From assembly GCA_020631735.1 (NCBI GenBank), contig CM036197.1, positions 43,323,880 to 43,387,879 on the forward strand: 64,000 nucleotides of DNA, written 5' to 3'. The DNA comes from Saccharum officinarum. Its lineage: Eukaryota; Streptophyta; Magnoliopsida; Poales; Poaceae. Each line of letters starts with the position of its first letter. Within the stretch, counting starts at the first letter, position 1. The position numbers were made by a program, and so were the translations under genes. Below are positions 35,221 to 48,236 of the stretch, in pieces. Below the pieces are notes generated by a model. That model was not told the DNA's origin, made no database searches, and worked only from the letters and a program-made list of their open reading frames with translations.

Positions 35221-36091
35221 TTTTTTTCTATTACGTGTTTTTATTTTTTCTTATGCTTTTGCTCTAGATTTTATTATTTTTTATTTATGTTATGTATTTA
35301 TTTTTATCTATATTATAATACTAATTTCATGAACCTAAAACTAGAATACTGAATATTTTTATTGTGAAGGTGGAACATTGTTGTTTTGAACCTAGAATAT
35401 CGCCTTTATTCAATAATAAAAGAAAATGTTCTATCTTTATAAAACAAATGCTCATTAATAAAATTTTATCTAAATATATTCATGTGAGGTCTTGTTTTGA
35501 AGGATTTATTGTAAGAAACACAATGGTGCAATCGGAATTCAATTTGGATACTCGGTTTAGTAGTTACAACTTTTTTAAGTTTGTAGACAACTATAACGTG
35601 CGTGCAAACTGCAGACCCACTACCGTGGACGCAAACTTTCCCGCGCGCAAGCTTCCCGCGTTGCCTTGCATCCTTGGCCGGCGCGGGGTCCGGTCCAAAC
35701 GACCGGACCCTAGCAGCCCCCGTGAAACACCTTTTTGTTTCCTATATATATGCTTTTGCAAAAAAATTGTTGGAGGCTCATCGATTTCAAATATCAAAGG
35801 AATCCTTCAATCATTCAAATAGTGGAAGATTTCAAGGAGCAATTCAATGTTCCTTTCTTCATGGATATACTCGTTCTCATATGCTAGAGTATCTGGATAG
35901 CAAGAAATGACTATATCTTCAAAGGGATTCAGCCAAGCATAGCAAAATTGCAGAAGAACTTTCATGTTTGAATTGTATCTGTTGTTAGATAAAGCAAAGA
36001 ATAGGCCCACATTTAAGTTCACAGATAGAAAATCTTTTGTAACTTTCCTCAATTTCTTTGTTTTTTTGAATTTTCCCTTTGTCCTAAACTC
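35221..36091. other. No gene seen; short dispersed repeat at about 35470-35560
   Basis: AT-rich DNA with a GC-richer patch at 35600-35730. The stretch beginning CTAAATATATTCATGTGAGG (about 35470) is clearly related, in the same orientation, to the one beginning CTAAATATATCCATATGAGA (about 49873). It is a shared dispersed repeat of roughly 90 bp. Confidence 0.5.
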
Positions 36092-36678
<587 letters not shown>

Positions 36679-37230
36679 AATATTACGACTCTAGCGTCAA
36701 ACCACGTACGGATGGCTGAGAGCGAGTTCATGGCCGGTATGCTGCTTTTCATTTTTTTCATTTCCTTTGTTTTTTCTCAACAGTCACATCAATTGGTACA
36801 TTCAGGGTGACCAGTTGACACAATAAGCAAAGGCGTATATTCAGGGTGCTTGGCTGTGACAGCCACAGACAGCGATACCGAAGGATGCCAACAGAAGCTA
36901 CGTAACTCAAGCAAATAAGGGTGGCGTTTCTTGACCTTTTCCTTTCCATAGACCATAGCTGGAACCTGGAAGCGCAGCTGTGAATCTGTGGTTGGCTCCT
37001 GCAGTCGTCCGCCACTTGGTGGTCCTGCGGCATCCCCTTCAGCGACTCGGCCAACTGCCGTCTCCGCAGCGGCGAACGAAGGGCACCGCGCTGGTCAAGC
37101 CGTGTGCTCAGCTGAGCGCCCAAGTCGCCGATCCCCGATAGGGATCGATCCTCCTTCCGCGATTATTTGGGTCGTTCATCCCAATTTATTAAATGGACAA
37201 ACAGGGCGGCACGGCAATAGCATGACAACG
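36679..37230. other. No gene seen
   Basis: Mixed-composition DNA. The GC-rich part at 36980-37160 has short open frames on both strands without recognisable domains. Confidence 0.5.
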
Positions 37231-37492
37231 GCACTTCTCTAAATAAATAAATAATTTTGTAGAGTTATCTTAAGTTAAACGTTTTGAACTTTGATTGAAT
37301 TTCTAGAAAAAAAACGTTAAGATTTATGGTATTAAATTAATATCATTAGATTTATTATAGAATTTATTTTTATAAGGTACTCATTTTATGTCATAGATGT
37401 TGTTACTCTTTTTTATAAAGTTAGTCGAACTTAAAAAAAGTTTGATTGTCACAGATTCTAGGGATTGATTTATTTGGGGATAGAGGGAGTAC
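37231..37492. mobile_element. Degenerate Stowaway-like MITE
   Basis: The right end reads ATTTGGGGATAGAGGGAGTA, the inverse of a TACTCCCTC-type terminus. The left end CACTTCTCTAAATAAATAAA is a decayed match. The internal sequence is AT-rich and non-coding. Confidence 0.6.
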
Positions 37493-37844
37493 GTTGTACG
37501 GCATTATTAGGCAGAACATCTTATTTGTGTTGTACCGTGCAATACTGCCGTACTGGTATCTCGTCTAGGCATGGCACAATGACCTCTTATCCATGCCGTG
37601 TCAACACAAACGGTCATGGCGGCCTACCGTGTCCGTGCTGGTCCGGGCAATACACCTTTGCACGAGGAGCGTCGTCGTCGCCGCCACCGTCCCGGTGCCC
37701 TGAATCACCGGGAGAGAGAAAGACAGAGAGGGAGGGAGAGTCTGGGCATCGGCCGACGGTGATGGCCTCTCCAAAGGGGGTGAGCGAGAGAGGGAGTCGG
37801 CGATTTGGAAGAGTGATTTATATCTAGGTTTTGCTCATCAGATA
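37493..37844. other. No gene seen
   Basis: GC-richer DNA with a purine-rich GAGAGAGA-type stretch at 37710-37800. No domain recognised. Confidence 0.5.
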
Positions 37845-38187
37845 TTCCCTCTGTCTCACAATATTAGACGTTATAGGATTGGAAGCAGAAACCAAGGTGT
37901 TAGGTAAAAGACTATAACACCCCTTCAAAGTAATTATGATTGCTATTGATAGACTTGAAAGACGTGCACATCAATGGCTGATGCTTCTCTCGCCACACAC
38001 TCAATCACCGCCACTTTTGCACAGGTAGTATTTTTTTATTACCAGCGGAGGACAATGATGCAATGGATGGACTGATAGAGTAGTACGTTTACTACGCTAG
38101 GGCTAGCAAGTAAGGCTATAAAATGTCAACAATTGTGAGACAAATTTCATATCCTATGGCGTCATGTATTTTGGGATGAAGGAAATA
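37845..38187. mobile_element. MITE-like element, about 340 bp, diverged ends
   Basis: The left end TTCCCTCTGTCTCACAATAT and the reverse complement of the right end, ATTTCCTTCATCCCAAAATA, resemble each other and the common grass Stowaway terminus. AT-rich, non-coding interior. Borders approximate. Confidence 0.5.
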
Positions 38188-39104
38188 CATCCAATAGTTG
38201 AGAAAGGAAGGGTATAAGATATCACAATCAGGTCGGTATAGTGCCAACCTATTGGTGTCATGCCGGCACTGCAGGCCGAGAACACTGCATGGCACTGCCG
38301 GGTCATAGCTGGCGCACAATGAGCTTAGTACCAGGCTAGACCTTTTTTTTTAGCAAAGTACCACGCCTGACCTGGGCTGTGCTTTTTTGAGTGAGGCCAT
38401 TCGGCCATCTATAGCCCAATTATACTGCGTCTCTCTTCGGTGGCCTAGCCCACCAGAGGAACGCCGCGATATGCCGTACTGATATCCCAGGACGTTACGG
38501 CCTCGGTTGACAAGCACACGCCTGCAGTTTGTCCCACAACAAAGACGCCTACGTGCCCAACGTCGGACGGGCCATTTGCACCAAAAGCTAAACCTGTTCC
38601 GTCGACGACTCACAGCTATAGCCGACGAAAATAAAGTTTCATGGCTTCGACTTTGACCTCTGCTTGTTTTCTTTAATACACGAAATATTTACGTATCATT
38701 GTATTAAGTAGAAGAGTTAAAACATACAGACATCGCGCTTCTATCGAGCATCGAAGAAGGTCGACCTAAACAGTCATAGCTGGACCATCCTAACAAAAGA
38801 CATTTAGTTTCAATATTATATAAATGGCAAAAACCAAAACCAACGCAGCGGTATGACCTAGGTGGTAGCCTTGCGCCTTCGTGGCTGCCTAGATGAGTCC
38901 TTTCCACCGTCTGCGAAGAGTGCGTCCAGTGTTTCGACGTTAGACCCAGTCAGGTTGACGTCGAAGAATCAGTGTACCTCTCCTTGTTTAGATAATCAGT
39001 GTCAGGTATAAACACTCCAAAATTACTGATAGGGTGCGTTTTAATTTTGCCGTGGCAATCCTCAATTCAAAATTAGCGTGACTCTCGGAACAAGTTCACA
39101 CGGC
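38188..39104. other. No gene seen
   Basis: Anonymous DNA with no supported coding region. GCCGTACTGATATC near 38473 echoes GCCGTACTGGTATC near 37550, so the two stretches may be remains of one dispersed repeat. Confidence 0.45.
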
Positions 39105-39280
39105 AAAGGAGAACCCAGTGCAGTGAGGTGCCAGGTACCACTCCGCGCCAGTCCGTGGCTCTTTGCCGAGTCTCATTCCGGCGAGCAAGGTGTTCGAACG
39201 ACTGCCACAGCACGTCGCCGCCGCTGCCCTGCTTGTGCACGACCAGGTTGCCGGAGTCTGGAGTCAAACAGCTACGACCC
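39105..39280 (-). pseudogene. SRLK B-lectin domain fragment
   Basis: The minus strand reads DSGNLVVHKQGSGGDVLWQS-F-E-H. A small deletion and frameshift follow at the PSNT position, then LAGMRLGK and TGAEWYLAP in the next frame. This is the middle of a G-type lectin domain, related to the SRLK exon at 23760-23920. No other SRLK domain adjoins it. Minus-strand open sequence upstream (39400-39620) has no domain I recognise. Confidence 0.75.
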
Positions 39281-39770
39281 AAGCAGAGGCCTAGCTGCAG
39301 CTCCCCGTTGTTGTCCTCCTCTTCTCTTTGAGCTCTGATTGCATGCCAATCCAATGACCAGTGGACACAACACAAGCAGAGGCATTGTCCCCTCCCCTGT
39401 GCATGAGGCCCATCATCGTATTCTGCTCATTCGCTATTGGCACCCTGGTGTAATGTAACGTGCTATCGTTCATCGGGAAGACGATGCCGCCGCCGTCAAC
39501 CGGCCGGAGGATGAAGCTAAGGTGTGCATCCATGACTACTGGTGGCAGCGGCCGACCTGAACGCCAGATGCTTTCGCGACAGCACAGACCGTTTAGACGA
39601 TCCAGCACGATTGCATGCATGAAGCTGAGCAGTAGGCGTGCGCCGGCGCCAGCAAGGTTTATCGTTCTGCGTATTCAACAAGGAAAAAACAAGACGATTC
39701 TGTTGGACTATTGGACCTCTTTGGAGTGTTTCGGCCTAGCCTAGCGGCCCAGAGGAAGAAACAGAGAGAC

Positions 39771-40681
39771 CGTTGACAACCAAAAACGTTCATTTTGTGA
39801 AGTTGTTAAAATATGTAACAGACTTCATCATTGCGTTCCTCTCATTGAGATGGTCGAAAAACATATATGGAACGTCTAATTTGGGGTCCGGACGAGGGAG
39901 TTATGCCTCCGAGAAAATATCTATTTGGGGACCGGAACTTCCGTTTGTACTTCCGGTCCGAGACCGGAACTTCTAGTGGGGACCAGAACTTCCGGTCCGA
40001 GACCGGAACTTCCGGTGGTTGGCGGAGGAAGGCGCAGTTTTACGCGAAAATGAACTACCGGTACTTCCGGTCCAAGACCGGAACTTCCGGTGGGGATCAG
40101 AACTTCCGGTGAAGCCTGACCGGAACTTTTTGTAGGTGTTTATTCTGAATCTGATTTTCAGATCTCGAACCGATTTGTTTCTAGATCGGTTTTTGGACGT
40201 GGGAAACTTGGAAAATAAGCCTGGGAGAGGTTTCCTACCGGGATAAGACCACCCCCTCTATATATATGAGGGGATCATGACCGATTGAGTCCCCATCAAT
40301 CCAATCGTCATACAAATAAATCAATCTACTCCTTTTACTCCTTTTCTCTTCTCATTCAACCTCCATGCTATTCATCCCTTGATCCACGACCAAAGATGGC
40401 GCCCTAGGCTCGCCGGCCGACCTAGGGCAACCCAGTAACGTCCTTGCCCTGACGTGGTCCCTCCCGGGCGAGAGCTTCGATGGTTTCTTTGCTAGTTTGC
40501 CTGAAAACTAGCCGGTTCTTCATCACGTAAGCGCGTTGATTATCCTTTGGTGGTTTGTTTGTAAACCTCTCCGTGCTTCACCATGTAAGAGTGATATCCT
40601 CGCTGCGTTCTTCGGTCCGTGACGGCTCGGACGTCCAATGCCCTTTCTGGTGTGTGATTCGGACCACATCCGACGTCAACA
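39771..40681 (+). repeat. 5' LTR of the gag-only element
   Basis: It starts CGTTGACAAC (TG decayed to CG) and ends GACGTCAACA. It contains about nine copies or variants of ACCGGAACTTCCGGT between 39930 and 40130, and a TATA box (CTCTATATATATGAGG) near 40256. Confidence 0.88.
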
Positions 40682-40683
40682 CA

Positions 40684-40705
40684 CTTTTTGGCGACTCCGT
40701 TGGGG
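40684..40705 (+). other. Primer-binding site, Tat/Ogre-like
   Basis: TTTTTGGCGACTCCGTTGGG directly after the 5' LTR. TGGCGACTCC-type sites are typical of plant Tat/Ogre gypsy elements and are usually read as tRNA-Arg primers. The tRNA identity is from memory of the family, not tested. Confidence 0.6.
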
Positions 40706-40915
40706 AAGAATTTACTTCGGCTCTACTTTGTAGCCGATTCTTCTTACCCTAGTCTTATTCCTTGCTGATCTATCTTCTTGAGCTCGCCATTACCGTTGCA
40801 TCTGGCCCAAAAGGCCGATCGCATCTGGTTTTGACCCCTTGTGATCTTACTTGCAATTTTGCAACGTGTTGCGCTTGACATTGGAAAATTTAGCAAGGCG
40901 GTCAAATTCTAAATC

Positions 40916-43366
40916 ATGGAGTACCGAGGTGGTTCATCACAAAACTACTACAATTACCCCGAGGTACAACTTGCAAATGCATCATATAATCCTAATGGTT
41001 ATTTTGCAAGTCATATAAGCTCTCATGTTGGTGTTGCTAGCTGTAATGATACTAGATATGTTGCATTAGCTGATACTTTTGATAATGCTTCTCATCATAC
41101 ACATCATATTTATGGATATCATGGTCAAGAGTCGATGTTAACTATAAATTCTTTGAGTTTTGATGCTGCTAGTAACATGCAACATGTAAATCCTTGTTCA
41201 TCGGCTATAAGTTTACAATATGTGGTTCCACCACATGACCTGCCGATGAATGAGAGAATTGGTTATGACAATGCTCATTATTTAGCCAATTGCTCTCAAA
41301 ATTCAGCACCTTATACAAATGCTCATATTCATAATTCGGCTTCATATGTTACTTCCAACTTGAGCCGAATTAATGAAAATTCAGCAAGGTGTTTAAGTGC
41401 TAATACTCATGATTTGGTTTCATGTGTTACTAGTAACCATAGCCGAATCAATGGAAATTCAGCACCATATGGAAAGATCAATGCCCACAATTCGGCTTCG
41501 TATTTCACTCATGATCAAAGCCGAATTAGTGAAATTTCAGCAAGACATTCAAGTACTAAAACTCATGATTCGGTTCAACCTATTGCTAATAATTGTAGCC
41601 GAATTAATGAAAATTCAGCAATAGATGCACATGCAAACAATCATGATTCGGCTTCATATGATGCTCTCAAATCAAGCCGAATCAAGGAAGATTTAGCCCA
41701 CACTAGAAATCCATATGGCTCCTCTAAATGGAAGGTGCCCGCATATCATAGACCGTATTCATTACACATTGATTACTTGAAAACTCCTGATGGTTGGTGG
41801 ATACTTGATTTTTATGAGTTTAGTGGTGAAGATGATAAGACCGCTGTGGAACATATTAGTATGTATCTCTCACAACTAGGTTTTGCTGGTAAAGAAGACT
41901 ATATGAGAGTGCGAAATTTTCCTTTATCCCTTACCGGTATTGCCTTTGCATGGTTTACATCTTTGCCCCGGTGCATTGTTAGTTCATGGTCTCAATTAGA
42001 GGAGTAATTCTATGAATATTTTGAAAAGACTAATGAGAAAAGGCTGATCACAATTGAGTCATCGGCTAAAATTAGATTGCTAGTGGGCATGAAAGAAAGA
42101 TTTGATTCGGATGTAAGCAAAGGTTCGGCTACAAAAGCCGAACAACAAATATCCTTTCTGAATCAATGACATCTCCAAAAATAAGTCTTGTTACAGCAAA
42201 GCATGGAAAATGACAGAAATCAGCTAGACTTGATTTTTTAGGCGCTAAAGGGGTTGTACATTTATCTAGTGATTACTACATCATTGATGGAGATCAAGCC
42301 CCTACAAGCAACAAAGGAGGGTTGTCTGCCTGCTCAGAATCGGCTGAGCCGACTTTGAAGTTGGCTAAGCCGACTCCTGCCTACTCTAAGTCGGCTAGGC
42401 CGACTTCCTAGTCGGCCAGGCCGACTGCCTCTGTTGCCTGCTCCGAGTCAGCTAGGCCGACTTCCCAGTCGGCCAAGCCGGTTGCCTTTGCTGCCTGCCC
42501 TGAGTCACCTAAGCCGGCTTCCTAGTCGGCCAAGCCGACTGCCCCTGCTAGTGCCCAAGTTGACCTAACCGACTTCTAGTCGGCCTTTCCCAGTTCTAGC
42601 AGCTGCTAATGTGTTTTCGGGTGATTTGACCCCTCTTGTTGATTGATTTCTGTAGAAGAAGAGCAACATCATGCAAATCACGGATATGCACTTCTCCAAC
42701 ATGGTCAACAAGGTAGAAAACACAAATATTTTGCTCAAATTTCAATCCGGTCATACTATTTCAATTTCAGCATCTATTAGAGATATCCTTACTAATAGTT
42801 GTTATAGACCGATTGAGAATAGTAATTTATTTGTTAATGATAAAATAAATTGAGATTCTATTGGCCAACACATTGTGCCATATGGCAAGGCCAATGGTGA
42901 TACTTCATCAAAGCTAAAGTTTCCCATAAGTAATTGCAAAGGTGTTGCTGAATGGATTGATAACAAATCCAATCCCTTCATTTGCCTAGCTTTAAAGCCG
43001 ACTCCACAAAAGAATTGGCTAAAGAAATTAAAATACACCTTTAAATTTACTTTTTGTGATCATGTCTTTGATATCTTGCTCAAGAATAATTTTATTAGAA
43101 TCATCGATCACATTGCTTTGCCATCTATTCAAAACTTAGAAGAGCTTACATATTGCAAGTGGCATAACTCATCTGACCATAATACTTCTAATTGCAATGT
43201 GTTTCATCGAGTGATCCAATCGGCCATTGATAAAGGCCGATTGAAATTTTCTAAAGCTCAACAAATGGACCAATTGGATTCAATTGATCTTGATGGCAAA
43301 CAGGTTTTGAATCGGCTTGCAATAGCCGATTCACTCAAAGCTCAATGCTCTGTTGACAGCAGTTAA
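40916..43366 (+). pseudogene. Ty3/gypsy-type gag with internal repeats, interrupted
   Basis: The ATG at 40916 opens 363 codons. The N-terminal half (about residues 115-265) is Asn/Ser/His-rich and made of imperfect units of about 31-36 residues around S-R-I-N-E-N-S-A. The retrotransposon gag domain follows (TPDGWWILDFYEFSGEDDKT, FPLSLTGIAFAWFTSLP). A TAA at 42005-42007 stops the frame just after SWSQLEE, although the next codons still read as gag. More gag-like sequence follows at 42671-43366, broken by a stop at about 42851. It ends with the zinc-knuckle-like YCKWHNSSDHNTSNC and a GRLKF motif. This is the tail typical of plant gypsy gag proteins, with no protease behind it. Confidence 0.78.
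42330..42590. repeat. Palindromic GCCGACT/AGTCGGC minisatellite
   Basis: About four units of 57-66 bp, each with inverted boxes such as AGTCGGCTAGGCCGACTTCC and AGTCGGCCAAGCCGACTGCC, separated by GCCT(G)CTGCCTGC-type linkers. It lies between the two gag blocks and breaks the reading frame. Further single boxes (GCCGAAT/ATTCGGC) occur in the gag repeats upstream. Confidence 0.85.
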
Positions 43367-44015
43367 CTATCATTTTTAACCGTCAACTTACTTAAAAGAA
43401 TGCTATAAAGTTAATTACCACCATAGACTAGGTGTTTAACTGATAAAATTCCATGAGTTTTGGTGAATATCTATTTTTGCAGGGTGTCAGCTAAAAATAA
43501 TCAAAGATGGCCTACATGTCAGGTTTACATAGAGGAAAAGGACCACGTATGAAAAAAGTATACTCTAGAAGGTTCAAGAAGCCAAACCCTGGGAGGTGGG
43601 ACCCACCTATCACTGTGACAGGGGCGGGCGCCTAGCCCCAGGGGCGGCCGCCCAGCCCTAAGAGCCAATCGCCTTCCACCTCGCAGATCCTGCCTCCACC
43701 GCCTTTGAGGATGAATAAAAATCGTTGATCAAGGTTGATTTGATCTGAGGGCTGTGGTGCTTCCTAGAAGGCTATATAAGCAAGGCCCCTGGCCCCTAGA
43801 GGAGAGAGTTCAGAAACCCTAATTTATATTTTCTAGTGAGAATTCGCCTGAGAGGGGTCCCTTGAATGGATCTATCTCTAGGGCACATACAAGAGAGTTT
43901 AGCTTTGTAGTCTCTATGTGATATTAGAGTTATTCTTCTAAATTGAGAGAGTTAGAGTGGAGGTGGAAGATTGGAGGAAGCTCAGCCTGTCGGTAAAAGG
44001 ACACCAAGTTCAGCA
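43367..44015. other. Interior of the gag-only element, non-coding
   Basis: No pol motif. A GC-rich palindromic patch at about 43618-43660 (GGGGCGGGCGCCTAGCCCCA) and a TATATAAGC near 43774 give this part a promoter-like look. It may be an LTR relic inside the element. Confidence 0.45.
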
Positions 44016-47000
44016 TGTGGCAGAATCGCCCGGTTTAGCACGCTTTTAGGGGCGCTTGTCTTCCACTAGACACTAAGTGCCCTGAAAGTGAACTAAACCA
44101 GATGATTCCGTCGAGCACACCCGACGGGCGAACTCGAACACTCCACATTTTACACCCGGAATCCAATAATGAGTACAAACTTACAATACTTAGTCCATTT
44201 CATACAATACAGAGTCTCAGAAATAGTTATTACAATACCAGAGGTTCAGAGTGCAATAAATAACAGCGGAAATGAAATAACATCTAGCGGAAGCGATGAG
44301 AATTTGTCTGTACCCATCAGAAGAATCCTCCATGCAAGTCAAACCTGCTCAAAGTGCACCTGTAACAGGGGTAAAAATAAACCCTGAGTACACAATGTAC
44401 TCGCAAGACTTACCCGACTAGGAAATATATTTCCCGACTCTCAAGGGTCATGATAGGCTTGTTGTCTTGTGGGTTTTCTTGTTTGCGGAAAGCAGCACTA
44501 AGAGTGTGTCCTTGATTTCGTAACTTTTAAAGCCGCATTTTATTCATTAGCCAATAATCTATGTAAGCACCTATGCTATAACCAAGCAGAGTTAAGCAAA
44601 ACAGGATCATTTCTCCCTCTTTCAATTTCCAATTCTTACTATGATGTCAGAGCATAGTCAAGCCGTACCGTCACGCAGAAACGGTGATTCGCGAATCAAT
44701 GTGCCCAGCTGGGTACCCCGAAAAACACACGCCTCGCTTGTACCCCAGGCATAAGCAAGACCAACCCGTTCCCCTCCTGTCCAGGTTTCCAGGTCCCCGT
44801 CCAAACTTGGACTCCTAGCTCTCGTACTCGAGGCCCGGCCTCAGTACGGTGCTAAGACCTCCACCTATCCCCGCCTGCAATCAGTCGGTCCGGAAAGAGC
44901 CGGAGCCCATGACAAGAGAGTAACAAGTCTTCCTAGCCCCCATCCGCTAGTATATGTTCGGGATAAGGAGATCTATGACTTGACCAGGGTCCATGCAACG
45001 AACGGTCCTTAATTGACACGGATAGGGAAACAGTGCAACCCAATTGTGCCCTGTGGCCACGGGACACAACTTGCTACACCCACCCATAACCATAGCACAT
45101 CCCTGCCCGGTCGCCATTTCCTTTCCACCATTTTGTCCAAATTGTAATAATCATATGAGACATTTTCTATTGTGAGTAAGGATAGGTTACTCACTCTACC
45201 GATGATCCTAGGCGAAGCAACTATACGATCCTGTACTAGTAAGACTCATGGGTATAAATATATATGCATGTGGGTATCATAGAAATTCCTATAACTTAAA
45301 TGCACAACATTTAAATATATATCAGATTTGCAAAAATAAGGGTTATGCACCGGGGTTTGCCTTGGGCAGGCGCACAGTCAGAGGTTTCAGTCGCGGGCGG
45401 CTCCTAGAACTCCTCCGGTACAAAGATTTTCTCCTCGTACTCCTCGATGACTTCCTCATAGTCCTGCTCCTCCGCGGCCACGTACTCAACCTCCTCATGA
45501 TCTACATGCATGCAATGATAATACCACACTTAACAGAGTGACGACGGTAACTCTAATAACAACAACTACTAAGCTAGTTAGCTAGCTCGAATGACCAACA
45601 TGCCAAGTTATTCGCTACTCCTATGAATCACAAGCTAAGCGGTCTACTTGATTATACTATCGTTTCAACGTCTACTCGATTAGGAGAACTAGCTATTTCA
45701 CCTCGCACCCTAATAAAAATGCTACAAACCCACAGTAAGCCAATTACGACGTCACGACGCTGTTGTAAAAATTTTAGGGTTAACGCTCTTACGGTTTCAC
45801 CCCAACATAACCTACACACATTAATATCTTAATAACAATCATTTTTAATTTGATTTTTAAGGCTTAGCCTCACTACAGTTATACAGGAAGTAGCAACACC
45901 AACTGCTAAAACAAGACATTACCCACCCAAAGAAACTAGTCTCGCAATTTTTGGATGTCTAAATGATTTAACACAATTTTCTAAAGTATGGTCATTCACA
46001 TGAAATCATAAGCTAACTTGATTTTTTTCTAGAGAAAATGGAAACCCACTTAGCAGCGCGGCCCAGACCAAGCGGCCCACCCATGCGCTACGTGCGCGCA
46101 CCCGCGACCCAAGCCTGCTACGCGCGCGCGTGGCCAAACCGCCCGAGGCGGCCCGCGACGATGGCCCACGACGCGGTCGCGGCCCAGAGGGGGGGAAGAC
46201 CCACGCTTACCCTGGCACAAAAGCTAAAAGGCCCCTGGACTTCAGTGGAAATACGCGGCTGCCAACTCCACTGTTCCACCAGTCACAGTTAAGCACTGAG
46301 GCCCTCTAACTAATCCTTCTTCTCAACGGGAAGGTCCCCGATGCCTCCCCATCCGTCGGCACGGCCAACCGCGGCACCGGGCGGCTACACCGGCCTACTA
46401 GGGAACCCCAAAGCTCAACAGGGAGGCCGACGCTCACCTGCGGGCCTCCGCGCACGAGCAAGGGGCAGTTGGGAGGTCGGAGACGCACCGGAACGACCCC
46501 TCCACGGAGACGGCAACCCGCACCACAAGGTAGCAGCGTTCCGGTGAGCCGCGACCCCAAAAGCCCAGAGGAGCAAGCGTGCGAGCAATAGCGACTCACC
46601 CCGGGCCAGGCTGCAGAGAAGAAATGGCCGGAGTCTGCCCGAAGAGGGCCGGCCACGAGCACCCGGCGCACCGCGGCGGCACAACCCCGTCACCGGCGCA
46701 GGGGGGCTGGTAGCGGCTCGGCTAGCGAGCGCGGGAGGGAGAGGGAGGTGAGGCAAGTCCGATGGCACGAACGAATTGATTCGAGGTGCTTTGGGGGGGC
46801 TACCTATGGCGGAGGGCGGGCACCGTCTTAACGGCAAGGGTGCCGGCACAACTCCAAAATTGGGGCTAGGAGGGGCAAGGCTCGGGCCGAGGTGGGGTCA
46901 ACGATAAGGCCACCAGGTGACGAAACCGACTACGCGCACAATTTGGGGGCTAGCGAGCTCTTCTGACCGAGGCCTGGGAGGTGGCCCCGCCATGGACATG

Positions 47001-47912
47001 GCTGACAGAGGAGCGAGGGGGGGGGGAAATGCCAACCCACGGTCACCTTGCAGGATGGCTAGGACGACGCGGACACGGCGACACCCGCGCAGGCGCACTG
47101 GACGCACGCTAGCGCTGCGGAAGGGCCGTGCACGAGCGGCGGTCGGTTGACCGGCAGCGAAACAGGGAAGGCAGGGCATGGGCACGGCATGGCGACGTAG
47201 ACCCAAACGCGATCACACCGCTGCGTCCGACAAGAGGGGAAAAGACCACGGGTCAGTGGGGGGGAAACGTGGGACGGCGACCGGCTACGGTCGATGGGCG
47301 CGCCCGCCCGACAACGTGGCCAGGCGCACGCACGGCGCGACCTGCGATGGTGACCGCGGTCACAGAGAGGCAGCAGACACCGACGGCCGCGCACACGCAA
47401 TTTAATGCGCCCAAAAACCACTACCATGGTTCGACTACAACGCAACCAAGAGGACTACGGCCTAGCGGGCACCAAGAGCTACCCTCGGAAACCAAAACCC
47501 GACCAAGCCACTAACACGGTTGCGCAAGGAAAGTCCGCGAACACAAGGTCGTCAACTGCTTCTAATCTCACTGATCCCGTCATAGAATTGGTTTTACTCC
47601 GGTTCCCAAGCTAGTAAAAACATTCTTATCATGTTGAAGCATTCGCTGCCCTACCACGAACAAAGTTTGCACTTCAATTTTTATTAAAGTGTTGCCCACC
47701 TGTTCTACAACAGTTTTGCTAGATAAAGAATCGTTTTCGAACTCTATCGATACGACCCGGTTATTACGGCAACTTCTACTCAACATATTCGTTAGCCATT
47801 TAGAATTTAACAGGATGATTCTACGGGCTATGACACAGGCTAAACACCTAAGTACAAAGCTCAAAACACGTTTTGGTGAGTTGACACGCGCGGTAACACC
47901 GAGGGTGTTACA
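44016..47912 (-). mobile_element. Nested LTR-like insertion, probable 3.9-kb solo LTR
   Basis: On the minus strand it starts TGTAACACCCTCGGTGTTAC at 47912 and ends GGCGATTCTGCCACA at 44016, as a TG...CA LTR would. It is flanked by CAGCA and CGGCA, a five-base target duplication with one mismatch. No retroviral-type protein motif is visible. The interior includes a very GC-rich block at 46030-47400 whose many open frames look spurious. A solo LTR of a large grass gypsy family fits best; a short non-autonomous element cannot be excluded. Confidence 0.6.
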
Positions 47913-48236
47913 CGGCAAAAGGACACCAAGTTGAGAAGGTCCTTACAAAGTGATCAAAGTCATATACAGTAATTCTTATTTACTAGAGACATTATAAGGT
48001 GAACGTCTCAAAGTAGCATTCAACGGAAGATACTTAAAAAAGTATTTTTCAAGTGTTTAGCAAGAAGCCTAAGTGCTCTCTAAACAATGGTCGATACATG
48101 TATCACCCTTAGAACAAATGGCCAATGTATACATCGCCCTTAGTCACCATGTAGCGTTGCTGTTTGGTTTAATTATGTTTGTTTGATCAAGTGTTTTTAG
48201 ATTCATGCATCATAAACCTAAAAACAGGGGGGCATA
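47913..48236. other. Right interior of the gag-only element and polypurine tract
   Basis: Continues the host element after the nested insertion. The last bases, ACAGGGGGGCATA, form a polypurine-like tract next to the 3' LTR. No coding sequence. Confidence 0.65.

Noticed and set aside
46038..47614. Numerous open frames in the nested insertion
   Set aside because: Very GC-rich LTR-like DNA with frames open on both strands and no recognisable domain.
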